Positions 55,021-63,049 of a stretch of DNA of 64,000 bases are shown here, in pieces (position 1 is the first letter of the stretch; the number at the start of each line of letters is the position of its first letter). The notes below the pieces were generated by a model. That model was not told the DNA's origin and did not search any database. It saw only the letters and a program-made list of their open reading frames with translations. Made by a program: the position numbers and the translations under genes. Source of the stretch: UBA1479 sp002706405 (lineage in GTDB: Bacteria; Pseudomonadota; Alphaproteobacteria; Rhodospirillales; Casp-alpha2); the NCBI GenBank assembly GCA_963972255.1, contig CAXATO010000004.1, positions 62,001 to 126,000 on the forward strand. The letters run 5' to 3'.

Positions 55021-55707
55021 ATGACAGAGCCGGGAGACATTACGCCCGGCGTGGATTCCGGGGCCGAAGCCGACGAAACCCGGTTGGAAAACGGGCGGCT
55101 TCTGTTCGCCAAGGAAGCGACGTTCCTTCTGGGCGCCGCCGGTCTGGCCCAGGTGCCCGACAGCCCGCTGCCGGAAATCGCCTTTGCCGGACGTTCCAAC
55201 GTCGGCAAGTCGTCGCTGATCAACGCGCTGACCGGGCGCAAGGACCTGGCCCGCACGTCCAACACGCCGGGACGCACGCAGCAGATCAACTTCTTCGATC
55301 TGGGCAAGCGGCTGATGCTGGCCGACCTGCCCGGCTACGGCTATGCCAAGGCGCCCAAGGGCGAGGTCATGAACTGGACCAAGCTGGTCAATTCCTACCT
55401 CAAGGGCCGCCAGGAACTGCGCCGGACCTGCGTGCTGATCGACGCCCGCCACGGGCTCAAGCCGACCGACCGCGAGGTCATGGCCATGCTCGACGCCGCC
55501 GCCCAGGCCTATCAGATCGTCCTGACCAAATGCGACAAGGTAAAGGACGACGAGCTGGACAAGCTGGTCGAACGCATCGGCCAGGAACTGACCAAGCACA
55601 CGGCCGCCCATCCGGTGATCATGCGGACAAGCTCCTTCAAAAGCCGCGGCATCGAGGAACTGCGCGCCGAACTTGCAGCGCTGGCATTGCCCGCTGAAGC
55701 GGTCTAA
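55021..55707 (+). CDS. engB: Ribosome biogenesis GTP-binding protein YsxC/EngB
   Basis: A 228-residue GTPase with G1 GRSNVGKSSLIN, G2/G3 TPGRTQ and DLPGYGYAKAP, G4 TKCD and a G5-like SSFKSRG. It helps assemble the 50S subunit. The N-terminal extension of about 35 residues is acidic. It lies 26 bases after yidC and before argB, in the usual alphaproteobacterial order. Confidence 0.95.
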   Translation: MTEPGDITPGVDSGAEADETRLENGRLLFAKEATFLLGAAGLAQVPDSPLPEIAFAGRSNVGKSSLINALTGRKDLARTSNTPGRTQQINFFDLGKRLMLADLPGYGYAKAPKGEVMNWTKLVNSYLKGRQELRRTCVLIDARHGLKPTDREVMAMLDAAAQAYQIVLTKCDKVKDDELDKLVERIGQELTKHTAAHPVIMRTSSFKSRGIEELRAELAALALPAEAV

Positions 55708-55758
55708 ACGGTTACGAACGCTTCAAATGCCCTGGATTATGAATTAGGTTCCCGCTCC

Positions 55759-56667
55759 ATGACCGACAACAAACGCACCATCGCCGAAAAATGGCTGACC
55801 CAGGCCAACGTGCTGTCCGAAGCGCTGCCCTACATGCGCCGCTACTCGGGACAGACCGTGGTCATCAAATACGGCGGCCATGCCATGGGCGACGAGGAAA
55901 TGGCCAATGTGTTCGCCCGCGACGTGGTGCTGTTGCGCCAGTGCGGCAGCAACCCGGTCGTCGTCCACGGCGGCGGGCCGCAGATCGGCGCCATGCTGGA
56001 ACGGCTGGCCATCGAAAGCAAATTCGTCGACGGCCTGCGCGTGACCGACGAGGACACGGTGAAGGTCGTCGAAATGGTCCTGGCCGGATCCATCAACAAG
56101 GAAATCGTCACCCGCATCAACGCGGCCGGCGGCATGGCCGTGGGCCTGTGCGGCAAGGACGGCAACCTGATCAAGGCCGACAAGCTGCGCCGCACCAAGA
56201 AGGACCCGGAAAGCAACATCGAGCGCATTCTCGATCTCGGCCTGGTCGGCGAACCCCGGGAAATCAACCCCCACGTCCTGGAAGCCTTCGAGGAATCGGA
56301 CATCACCCCGGTGATCGCCCCCATCGGCATGGGCCCCAAGGGCGAGACCCTGAACATCAACGCCGACACGGCGGCCGGCGCCATCGCCGGCGCCACCCAC
56401 GCCAAGCGCCTGATCATGCTGACCGACGTGTCCGGCGTGCTCGACGGCGGCGGCAATCTGATCCCCGAACTGAAAGTGTCCGCCGCCCGCAAGGCGATCG
56501 CCGACGGCACCATTTCCGGCGGCATGATCCCCAAGGTCGAAACCTGCATCGACGCCGTGGAATCCGGCGTCGGCGGGGCCGTCATCTCCGACGGCCGCGT
56601 ACCCCATGCGGTGCTGGTGGAACTGTTCACCGAACACGGCGCCGGCACGATCATCCTTCCCGATTAA
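55759..56667 (+). CDS. argB: Acetylglutamate kinase
   Basis: A 302-residue enzyme phosphorylating N-acetylglutamate, the second step of arginine synthesis. The substrate and ATP motifs VVIKYGGHAMGDEEM, VVVHGGGPQIGAML and LTDVSGVLDGGGNLIPEL are present. The length and N-terminal helix (IAEKWLTQANVLSEALPYM) fit the arginine-sensitive hexameric type. It lies 51 bases after engB and could share its transcript. Confidence 0.96.
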   Translation: MTDNKRTIAEKWLTQANVLSEALPYMRRYSGQTVVIKYGGHAMGDEEMANVFARDVVLLRQCGSNPVVVHGGGPQIGAMLERLAIESKFVDGLRVTDEDTVKVVEMVLAGSINKEIVTRINAAGGMAVGLCGKDGNLIKADKLRRTKKDPESNIERILDLGLVGEPREINPHVLEAFEESDITPVIAPIGMGPKGETLNINADTAAGAIAGATHAKRLIMLTDVSGVLDGGGNLIPELKVSAARKAIADGTISGGMIPKVETCIDAVESGVGGAVISDGRVPHAVLVELFTEHGAGTIILPD

Positions 56668-56739
56668 GGCGTCCTGCCGGCCCCTTGCCCCCCGCGCCGC
56701 TTTGCGCAATGCTTTCCCCTCTTGGGAGGGACGGCGACG

Positions 56740-57267
56740 GTGGCGACGCGGACACGCATTTCCAATTACCTGCCCCGGCTGTTCGGCTATGCGCTGAGCC
56801 TGGCCGGTGACCGCCATCAGGCGGAGGATCTGGTGCAGGACTGCGCACTTCGCGCCCTGTCCGCACGCAACGTGCCGACGGACGAAGCCGCCTTTCGGGC
56901 CTGGCTGTTCCGCATCCTGCGCAACGCGTTTTTCGACCAGATTCGCCGGCGGCGCACGCGCGACGCCCATGCCGAGGCGGAAGGCGAGAAAAATCCGCCG
57001 GGCGCGGAATTTTGGCAGGGGGACGAGCGTTTCATCACTGCCTTGACCGTGAAGATGGAGATGACGAAACTGCCGCGCCCGCAGCGCGAGATCATCGCCC
57101 TGATCGACATCGTGGGGTTGAGCTACGCCGAGGCAGCGGCCTTGTTGGATATTCCCGTCGGCACGGTCATGAGCCGCATCAGCCGGGCCCGGCGGGCCCT
57201 GCTTGACGCCGTCGGCGCCAGCAACGTCCACGAACTGCCGGTCAAACGGAAGCGGAACAACAATTGA
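56740..57267 (+). CDS. ECF-type RNA polymerase sigma factor
   Basis: A 175-residue sigma factor with region 2 (HQAEDLVQDCALRALSARN, then AWLFRILRNAFFDQIRRRR) and region 4 (LPRPQREIIALIDIVGLSYA, then DIPVGTVMSRISRARRAL). The GTG at 56740 lies about nine bases after GGGAGGG; an upstream TTG is less likely. An anti-sigma gene follows 49 bases later, and then sulfite dehydrogenase genes. In Sinorhizobium meliloti, ECF factors are known to control sulfite oxidation, so a similar link is plausible here. Confidence 0.9.
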   Translation: MATRTRISNYLPRLFGYALSLAGDRHQAEDLVQDCALRALSARNVPTDEAAFRAWLFRILRNAFFDQIRRRRTRDAHAEAEGEKNPPGAEFWQGDERFITALTVKMEMTKLPRPQREIIALIDIVGLSYAEAAALLDIPVGTVMSRISRARRALLDAVGASNVHELPVKRKRNNN

Positions 57268-57316
57268 CGCCCTCCCCCCTGATCAACGAAAAGCAAGGAA
57301 AGAACAAAGGACTGCG

Positions 57317-58096
57317 ATGCGCGACCGAGCGATAACCTTCGATCTTCTGAACGCCTATGTGGATGGCGAACTGGACGCCGCCGAGGCGGCCGAAGTCGCA
57401 CGCGCCGTGGCCGACGACCCGGCGCTGGCCCATGAGGTCGCCGCCCTCAGCCGTCTGCGCCTTGTCGTGACGCAGAGCATGGAAACGCCGGACATCGCCT
57501 TACCGCAGCCGCGGCGGCGCCGCCGCACTCTCCCCGCGGCCGCCGCCGCCGCCGCGTTCCTGTTGTTCCTGGGCGGCGCCGCGTTGCTGTCGGGCATGGA
57601 TACTGCGGGCACGCAGGCGGCCTGGCTGGCCGATGCCTGGCGGGCGCATCGCGCCTGGCCGGCCGAACAGGAAAGGACCCGTCCTTTCGTCCCCGCACGT
57701 CATGCCGGGGCGCTGGCCGAGGCCTATGTGCCCGACCTGAGCGCCTCCCGCCTGACCCTGATCCATTCCGAGGTCCGCCCCCTTGGGGACGGCGCGCAGG
57801 CCCTGCTGACCGGATACCGGGGATCGCGGGGCTGCAAGGTCAGCCTCTTGGTGTTTCCCTCCCAGGGCGGCCTGATCGCGGCACTGCGGCCGTTCCGCCG
57901 GGAAGGTCAGGAAGCTTACGGCTGGCAGGTCGGCGGGCTCGATTACCTCTTGCTGTCCGACGGCATGGAAAGCCGCCGGTTCGCCCTGCTGGCGGAAACC
58001 GTGCAGGCCGGCAGCCGCCGCCATGCGCCGTTCGATGCCGAGACCCGGACCGCCCTTCGGCAAAGCCGGGACCGCAGCGCGCCCTGCAACGCCTGA
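57317..58096 (+). CDS. Transmembrane anti-sigma factor
   Basis: A 259-residue single-pass membrane protein. The N-terminal cytoplasmic domain (FDLLNAYVDGELDAAEAAEV … LAHEVAALSRLR) is the usual anti-sigma helix bundle, but without the HxxxCxxC zinc motif. One membrane helix (about 72-95, AAAAAAAFLLFLGGAALL) is followed by a periplasmic domain of about 160 residues with no recognised fold. It would hold the upstream sigma factor until a periplasmic signal arrives. The ATG at 57317 has AAAGG upstream. Confidence 0.85.
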   Translation: MRDRAITFDLLNAYVDGELDAAEAAEVARAVADDPALAHEVAALSRLRLVVTQSMETPDIALPQPRRRRRTLPAAAAAAAFLLFLGGAALLSGMDTAGTQAAWLADAWRAHRAWPAEQERTRPFVPARHAGALAEAYVPDLSASRLTLIHSEVRPLGDGAQALLTGYRGSRGCKVSLLVFPSQGGLIAALRPFRREGQEAYGWQVGGLDYLLLSDGMESRRFALLAETVQAGSRRHAPFDAETRTALRQSRDRSAPCNA

Positions 58097-58245
58097 GCGG
58101 TTCCCGCCGCCGCCCCGGCCCGCCGCGGCCAGGCAAAAAAACATCCCCCGTCCCGGAATAATAGGCACTGCCCGTGCGTTTCCTTCTGTCGAGGCCGAAG
58201 CACATAAAACCGGCCGCAACGAACCAATCAGATTGGGGAAGCACA

Positions 58246-59580
58246 ATGCCAAAGGACAATTCACCGAACGACCTGCCGCAGGACGGCGGGACGGAAACCG
58301 ACCTTTTCCAGCTTTACGCGGACGATCCGGACAAAGCCGACGACATCGTGTTCGGCCGGGTCGCGCACGGCGACCGCCGCGGCTTTCTGAAAGGGGCCGG
58401 CCTTGCGACCATGGGGGCGCTGATCGGCGCCGCCATCCCGTTCCACCGCAACATGCCGGCCGGCTTCATTCCCGAAGCCCTGGCCGCCACGCCGCTGAAG
58501 ATTGACGGCAAGGACGGCCTGACCATCCTCAACGACCGGCCGGTCAACGCGGAAACACCGGCGCATCTGCTCGACGACGACGTCACGCCGACCGCCCGTC
58601 ATTTCATCCGCAACAACGGCCTGTTGCCCGACGACATGAGCCCGGACAACTGGACCCTGACCATCGACGGTTTCGTCGATACGCCGCTGAAGCTGTCCAT
58701 CGCCGACCTGAAAGCCAAATTCCCGACGGTCACCCGCAAGATCTGGCTTGAATGCGGCGGCAATGGCCGCGCCTTCTTCGATCCCAAGGCCAAGGGCAAC
58801 CAGTGGAGCCTGGGCGCCGTCGGCTGCGCCGAGTGGACGGGCGTGCGCCTGATCGACGTGCTGAAGGCCGCGGGCGTCAAGAAAGAAGCCATCTATACGG
58901 CGCACTTCGGCGCCGACACGCATCTCTCGGGCAAGGAAGGCAAGCTGCCGATCTCGCGCGGCGTGCCCATCGCCAAGGCGATGGATGAAAACAACATGAT
59001 CGCCTGGGCCATGAACGGCGAGGCCATCCACCCGATGAACGGGGCGCCGCTGCGCCTGATCATTCCGGGATGGCCGGGGTCGGTGTCGCACAAATGGTTC
59101 AACCGCATGGAACTGCGCGACGTGGTCCATGACGGCCCCAAGATGACCGGCGACGCCTACCGCCTGCCGCCGCATCCCGTGGCCCCCGGCGAAAAGGTCG
59201 ACAAGAAAAAGATGGTGTTCATCGAGGCGATGCCCGTGAAATCGCTGATCACCTTCCCGGAGACGGGCGTCAAGCTGCCGAAGGGCGAACGCTCGGTTCA
59301 GGTGCGCGGCCATGCCTGGGTCGGTGAAGGCAAGGTGTCTTCGGTCGAGGTCTCCATCGACTTCGGCGCGACCTGGATCAAGACCAATCTGGCCGATCCG
59401 GCCAATCCCTTCGCCTGGCAGCGCTTCACCCAGACCGTCAATCTGCCGCAGGAAGGCTATTATGAAATCTGGGCCCGCGCCGTGGACGACAAGGGCCGCA
59501 GCCAGCCGTTCGCCGTTGCCTGGAATCCCAAGGGATACTGCAATAATGCCATGCACCGGGTATCGGTCTACGCGTCCTAA
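58246..59580 (+). CDS. sorA: Sulfite:cytochrome c oxidoreductase, molybdopterin subunit (SorA-like)
   Basis: A 444-residue molybdenum enzyme oxidising sulfite to sulfate. The Moco cysteine is Cys170 in IWLECGGNGR; substrate-site residues lie in the following AFFDPKAKGNQWSLGAVGCA segment and in PGWPGSVSHKWF. The C-terminal dimerisation domain carries VEVSIDFGATW. A twin-arginine signal (DRRGFLKGAG, Arg44-Arg45) exports the folded enzyme, after an unusually long acidic N-region of about 43 residues. The cytochrome c partner gene follows three bases later. The upstream sigma/anti-sigma pair may control it. Confidence 0.88.
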   Translation: MPKDNSPNDLPQDGGTETDLFQLYADDPDKADDIVFGRVAHGDRRGFLKGAGLATMGALIGAAIPFHRNMPAGFIPEALAATPLKIDGKDGLTILNDRPVNAETPAHLLDDDVTPTARHFIRNNGLLPDDMSPDNWTLTIDGFVDTPLKLSIADLKAKFPTVTRKIWLECGGNGRAFFDPKAKGNQWSLGAVGCAEWTGVRLIDVLKAAGVKKEAIYTAHFGADTHLSGKEGKLPISRGVPIAKAMDENNMIAWAMNGEAIHPMNGAPLRLIIPGWPGSVSHKWFNRMELRDVVHDGPKMTGDAYRLPPHPVAPGEKVDKKKMVFIEAMPVKSLITFPETGVKLPKGERSVQVRGHAWVGEGKVSSVEVSIDFGATWIKTNLADPANPFAWQRFTQTVNLPQEGYYEIWARAVDDKGRSQPFAVAWNPKGYCNNAMHRVSVYAS

Positions 59581-59583
59581 AGC

Positions 59584-59943
59584 ATGAACATCACGATCCT
59601 ACGCGCCGCGCTTACCGCGGTCGTGCTGACCGGGTGGGGAGCCTTCTCCCCGCCCGCGTCGGCCACCGAACCCGCCCCGCAACCGACCACCGTCGCCGCC
59701 GCGCCATCAGCGGAGACCGAAGACGAATGGCAAGGCCTGCCCGAAGGGCCCGGCCGGGAAGATGTCTTCTACGTCTGCCAATCCTGCCATTCGCTGGCCA
59801 TCGTCAAGCAACAGGGGCTTGACCGGGAGTCCTGGGACGAAGTTCTGAAATGGATGGTCGCCGAACAGGAAATGGACCCGCTGGAACCGGACCAGCGCAA
59901 GCGGGTGCTCGACTACCTGACCACGCATTACGGGCGGGACTAG
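59584..59943 (+). CDS. sorB: Sulfite dehydrogenase cytochrome c subunit (SorB-like)
   Basis: A 119-residue periplasmic monoheme cytochrome c. A signal peptide is cleaved near residue 28 (ASA). Heme binds at CQSCH (Cys65, Cys68, His69), with a Met in WMVAEQEMDP as the likely sixth ligand. It takes electrons from the SorA-like enzyme three bases upstream and passes them to the respiratory chain. It is small, as other SorB proteins are. Confidence 0.88.
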   Translation: MNITILRAALTAVVLTGWGAFSPPASATEPAPQPTTVAAAPSAETEDEWQGLPEGPGREDVFYVCQSCHSLAIVKQQGLDRESWDEVLKWMVAEQEMDPLEPDQRKRVLDYLTTHYGRD

Positions 59944-59947
59944 GCGG

Positions 59948-61240
59948 TCACGCCATGTCGCGCAGGAATTCCAGCTGCCAGGACATTTCCGCTTCCGACA
60001 GGCCGTAGGCGGCGCGGGACGACGGGCGGATGATTTCGACCGGGGCGACGTTGCCGAGCCCCTGCTGCAGGTCGACCGCCAGCTTGGGCGAACAGCCCGC
60101 TTCCCACACCAGGGCGACGATGCCCTTGGCCGAATTGGTGGCGAAAGCCTTGACCACCGCCGCCATCTTGGTGTCGGACAGCACGGCCAGCGCGGCGATC
60201 GCCATGTTGCGGTCCTTACGCCCGATGGCGTCGTAAATCACGCCTTCGGTCAACTGGCCTTTCTTGTTCATGTCGCGCGCCAGCTCCAGGGCCTCGTCGC
60301 GGGTCAGGCGGTCGGGCTCCGGCTCCAACGCCCCAGCGCCGGCGCCATTGGCCCCGCCGGGGTCAGCGGCCATGGCCTCGGGCGACGGCCCGTCCCCGGC
60401 GGCCAGCCGCGCCATGACCACGGCGCGCACCTGTTCGGCCAGGTCCGGCGAGATGTCCTTGCGCGCCAGCAGGGTATCCAACAGGCTGTCGGCGACATAC
60501 TCGGCCAGCCGCTTGGCCGCCTTGTCGGACAGACCCGGGCGGGCAACCAGGGGTTCGTGCAGTTCCGGATGGTCTTCCGCACGGTCGACGATCTTGTCCA
60601 GGGTGCCTTCGGAAATCTGCGCCCCCGGGTTTTTCAGCAGTTCCGCCGTCGCTTCCACATCGCCGGTTTCGACGATCGCGTCGGACACGGCCTCGGACAC
60701 CGCCTTACGCCGGGCCACGGCCTTGAGGCGCGCGGTATTCGCCCCCTCGGCGATGATGGTCGCCAGATCCTTGTCGGTCAGCACGGGCGAGAACTCGATC
60801 ACCGGGTTGGCGACCATGGCATCCGTGTCGCGGGCCAACTGGCGGATCACCGCCGGCGGGGCCGAGGTCATTTCCTTCAGCGTTTCCGCCAACACGTGGC
60901 GCACGCGGAGCGCCTGATCCCGCGACATGTCCTCCAACGTGTCCGTCGCCCAGCGCCGGACCTTGGTTTTCTGCTTGTCCGTCAGCTCCGGCATCATCTG
61001 GGATATCTTCTGGCCCAGGGTGGCGCGCACTTCCGGGTCGGCATCCTCGGCCAACAGGGCGTCGGCCGGGGTCGGCGTCGCCGGGTTGCCCGCCAGGGCC
61101 TTGCGCACGTCGGGATCGCCGTCCTTGGCCATGTAATAAAGAATTTCAGGCTTGGTGGTCATGGAAGCGGCCAGCCGGCGGCGCTCTTCCAGCTTGCCGT
61201 TGCGGGCCAGTTCCGCTTCCTTGCCGTATTGGGTGGACAC
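59948..61240 (-). CDS. DUF2336 domain protein
   Basis: A 430-residue, mostly helical protein built of HEAT-like repeats (EILYYMAKDGDPDVRKALAG; ALLAEDADPEVRATLGQKIS). It matches the alphaproteobacterial DUF2336 group, whose function is not known. The end (SSRAAYGLSEAEMSWQLEFL) is typical of the family. No signal peptide or membrane segment is seen. It is convergent with the sorAB genes, five bases apart, and divergent from the nucleotidase gene. Confidence 0.8.
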   Translation of the reverse strand: MSTQYGKEAELARNGKLEERRRLAASMTTKPEILYYMAKDGDPDVRKALAGNPATPTPADALLAEDADPEVRATLGQKISQMMPELTDKQKTKVRRWATDTLEDMSRDQALRVRHVLAETLKEMTSAPPAVIRQLARDTDAMVANPVIEFSPVLTDKDLATIIAEGANTARLKAVARRKAVSEAVSDAIVETGDVEATAELLKNPGAQISEGTLDKIVDRAEDHPELHEPLVARPGLSDKAAKRLAEYVADSLLDTLLARKDISPDLAEQVRAVVMARLAAGDGPSPEAMAADPGGANGAGAGALEPEPDRLTRDEALELARDMNKKGQLTEGVIYDAIGRKDRNMAIAALAVLSDTKMAAVVKAFATNSAKGIVALVWEAGCSPKLAVDLQQGLGNVAPVEIIRPSSRAAYGLSEAEMSWQLEFLRDMA

Positions 61241-61383
61241 TTAGGCGTTCTCCTCCTCGGGCCGTCTTCCGACCGTCGGGGGGAATATTACCCGACCGGT
61301 GCCGATAGCCAAGCGGCCTGCGTCACACACCTGCCGCGAAAAGACCATTGCACGTCCGGGCCGCCGGTATCCTATAAAGAGGC

Positions 61384-62112
61384 ATGAGTGAAGACCAAAC
61401 CCCGACCGTCCCGCCGGCGGCGTCAAAACCGCCCCTCGACAGCATGGCCGCCGCCGATTGCTGGGTGTTCGACCTGGACAACACGCTCTACCCGGCGTCC
61501 TGCCGCCTGTTCGATCAGGTCGATTGGAACATCACGCGCTATGTGGCCGGGCTGTTCGACCTGCCGCTGGAACAGGCGCGGGCCCTGCAGAAAACCTATT
61601 TCCGCGAACACGGCACGACCATGCGCGGCCTGATGACCCTGCACGGCGTCGATCCCGTGGCCTTCATGAACGCCGTGCACGATATCGACCTCGATCCGGT
61701 CGACCCGTCGCCGCGCCTGGACGCGGCGCTGGAAAAGCTGCCCGGGCGCAAGATCATCTTCACCAACGGCGACGTGCCCCATGCAGAACGGGTCATGGAC
61801 AAACTGGGCGTGCGCCATCATTTCGAGGCCGTGTTCGACATCGTCGCCTCCGACTACGAGCCCAAACCGGCCCCCCATGTCTACGTCAAGATGGCGGACG
61901 CCCACGGCATCGACCCGACCCGCGCGGTCATGGTCGAGGACATGGCCCGCAACCTGGCCCCGGCCTTCGCCCTGGGCATGACCACCGTCTGGGTCCGCCC
62001 GGAGGGCACCACGGGCGTGACCTGGGCCAACGACGGCGCCGACGGCGGCCATATCCACCATGTGGTCGACGATCTGGTCGGCTGGCTGGAAGACGTCGCC
62101 GCCAACGCGTGA
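61384..62112 (+). CDS. Pyrimidine 5'-nucleotidase, HAD family
   Basis: A 242-residue HAD phosphatase of the yeast Sdt1/plant PyrP type. The nucleophile motif is VFDLDNTLYPASC; motif II is FTNGD, followed by the lysine in DYEPKPAPHVY and the metal-binding MVEDMARNLAPA. It dephosphorylates UMP, CMP or related nucleotides. The neighbouring dapD-dapE order is a common alphaproteobacterial arrangement. Confidence 0.88.
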   Translation: MSEDQTPTVPPAASKPPLDSMAAADCWVFDLDNTLYPASCRLFDQVDWNITRYVAGLFDLPLEQARALQKTYFREHGTTMRGLMTLHGVDPVAFMNAVHDIDLDPVDPSPRLDAALEKLPGRKIIFTNGDVPHAERVMDKLGVRHHFEAVFDIVASDYEPKPAPHVYVKMADAHGIDPTRAVMVEDMARNLAPAFALGMTTVWVRPEGTTGVTWANDGADGGHIHHVVDDLVGWLEDVAANA

Positions 62113-62217
62113 GCCACCCGCCCCGCCCGGACGGGTCCGCCTTGACTTGTGGGGGGGCCTGTTTCATCTTCCGGGGCCATTTTCGACCAATTCATCCAGA
62201 GAAACCGGGATTTCGCC

Positions 62218-63042
62218 ATGACCACAGACCTGCAAGCCGCCATCGACGCCGCCTGGGACGGCCGCGACGCCATTACGCCCGCGACCACGGGGGAAACCCG
62301 CGACGCCATCGAGGCGACGCTGGACCTGCTGGACAAGGGCCAGGCCCGCGTCGCGGAAAAGACCGGCGGTGAATGGACCGTGCACCAGTGGCTGAAGAAG
62401 GCCGTGCTGCTGTCCTTCCGGCTCAACGACATGGCGCCGATTTCCGGCGGCCCCGGCGGCTCGACCTGGTGGGACAAGGTGCCCAGCAAGTTCGAAGGCA
62501 TGTCCGCCGACGATTTCAAAACCGCCGGCTTCCGCGCCGTGCCGAACTGCATCGTGCGCCGCTCCGCCTATATCGCGCCGGGCGTGGTGCTGATGCCGAG
62601 CTTCGTCAACCTGGGTGCCTATGTGGACGAAGGCACCATGGTCGATACCTGGGCCACGGTCGGGTCCTGCGCCCAGATCGGCAAGCATTGCCACATTTCC
62701 GGCGGTGCCGGGATCGGCGGCGTGCTCGAGCCCCTGCAGGCCGGCCCCGTGATCATCGAGGACAACTGCTTCGTCGGGGCGCGCTCCGAAGTGGTCGAAG
62801 GCGTCGTCGTCGGCGAAGGCTCGGTCATTTCCATGGGTGTGTTCATCGGCCAGTCGACCAAGATCGTCGAACGGGAAACGGGTAAGGTTCATTACGGCCG
62901 CGTGCCGCCCTATTCGGTCGTCGTGCCGGGCTCGCTGCCGGGCAAGGAAGGCCAGCCGTCGCTCTATTGCGCGGTGATCCTCAAGACCGTGGACGAGAAG
63001 ACCCGCTCCAAGACCTCCATCAACGAGCTGCTGCGCGACTAA
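62218..63042 (+). CDS. dapD: Tetrahydrodipicolinate N-succinyltransferase
   Basis: A 274-residue trimeric acyltransferase in the succinylase branch of lysine and diaminopimelate synthesis. The N-terminal helical domain (LQAAIDAAWDGRDAITPATT) is followed by a left-handed beta helix of hexapeptide repeats (VNLGAYVDEGTMVDTWATVG, GGAGIGGVLEPLQAGPVIIE). The start at 62218 was chosen from the conserved N-terminus. It lies seven bases before dapE, which acts two steps later. Confidence 0.96.
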   Translation: MTTDLQAAIDAAWDGRDAITPATTGETRDAIEATLDLLDKGQARVAEKTGGEWTVHQWLKKAVLLSFRLNDMAPISGGPGGSTWWDKVPSKFEGMSADDFKTAGFRAVPNCIVRRSAYIAPGVVLMPSFVNLGAYVDEGTMVDTWATVGSCAQIGKHCHISGGAGIGGVLEPLQAGPVIIEDNCFVGARSEVVEGVVVGEGSVISMGVFIGQSTKIVERETGKVHYGRVPPYSVVVPGSLPGKEGQPSLYCAVILKTVDEKTRSKTSINELLRD

Positions 63043-63049
63043 CCGCGCC

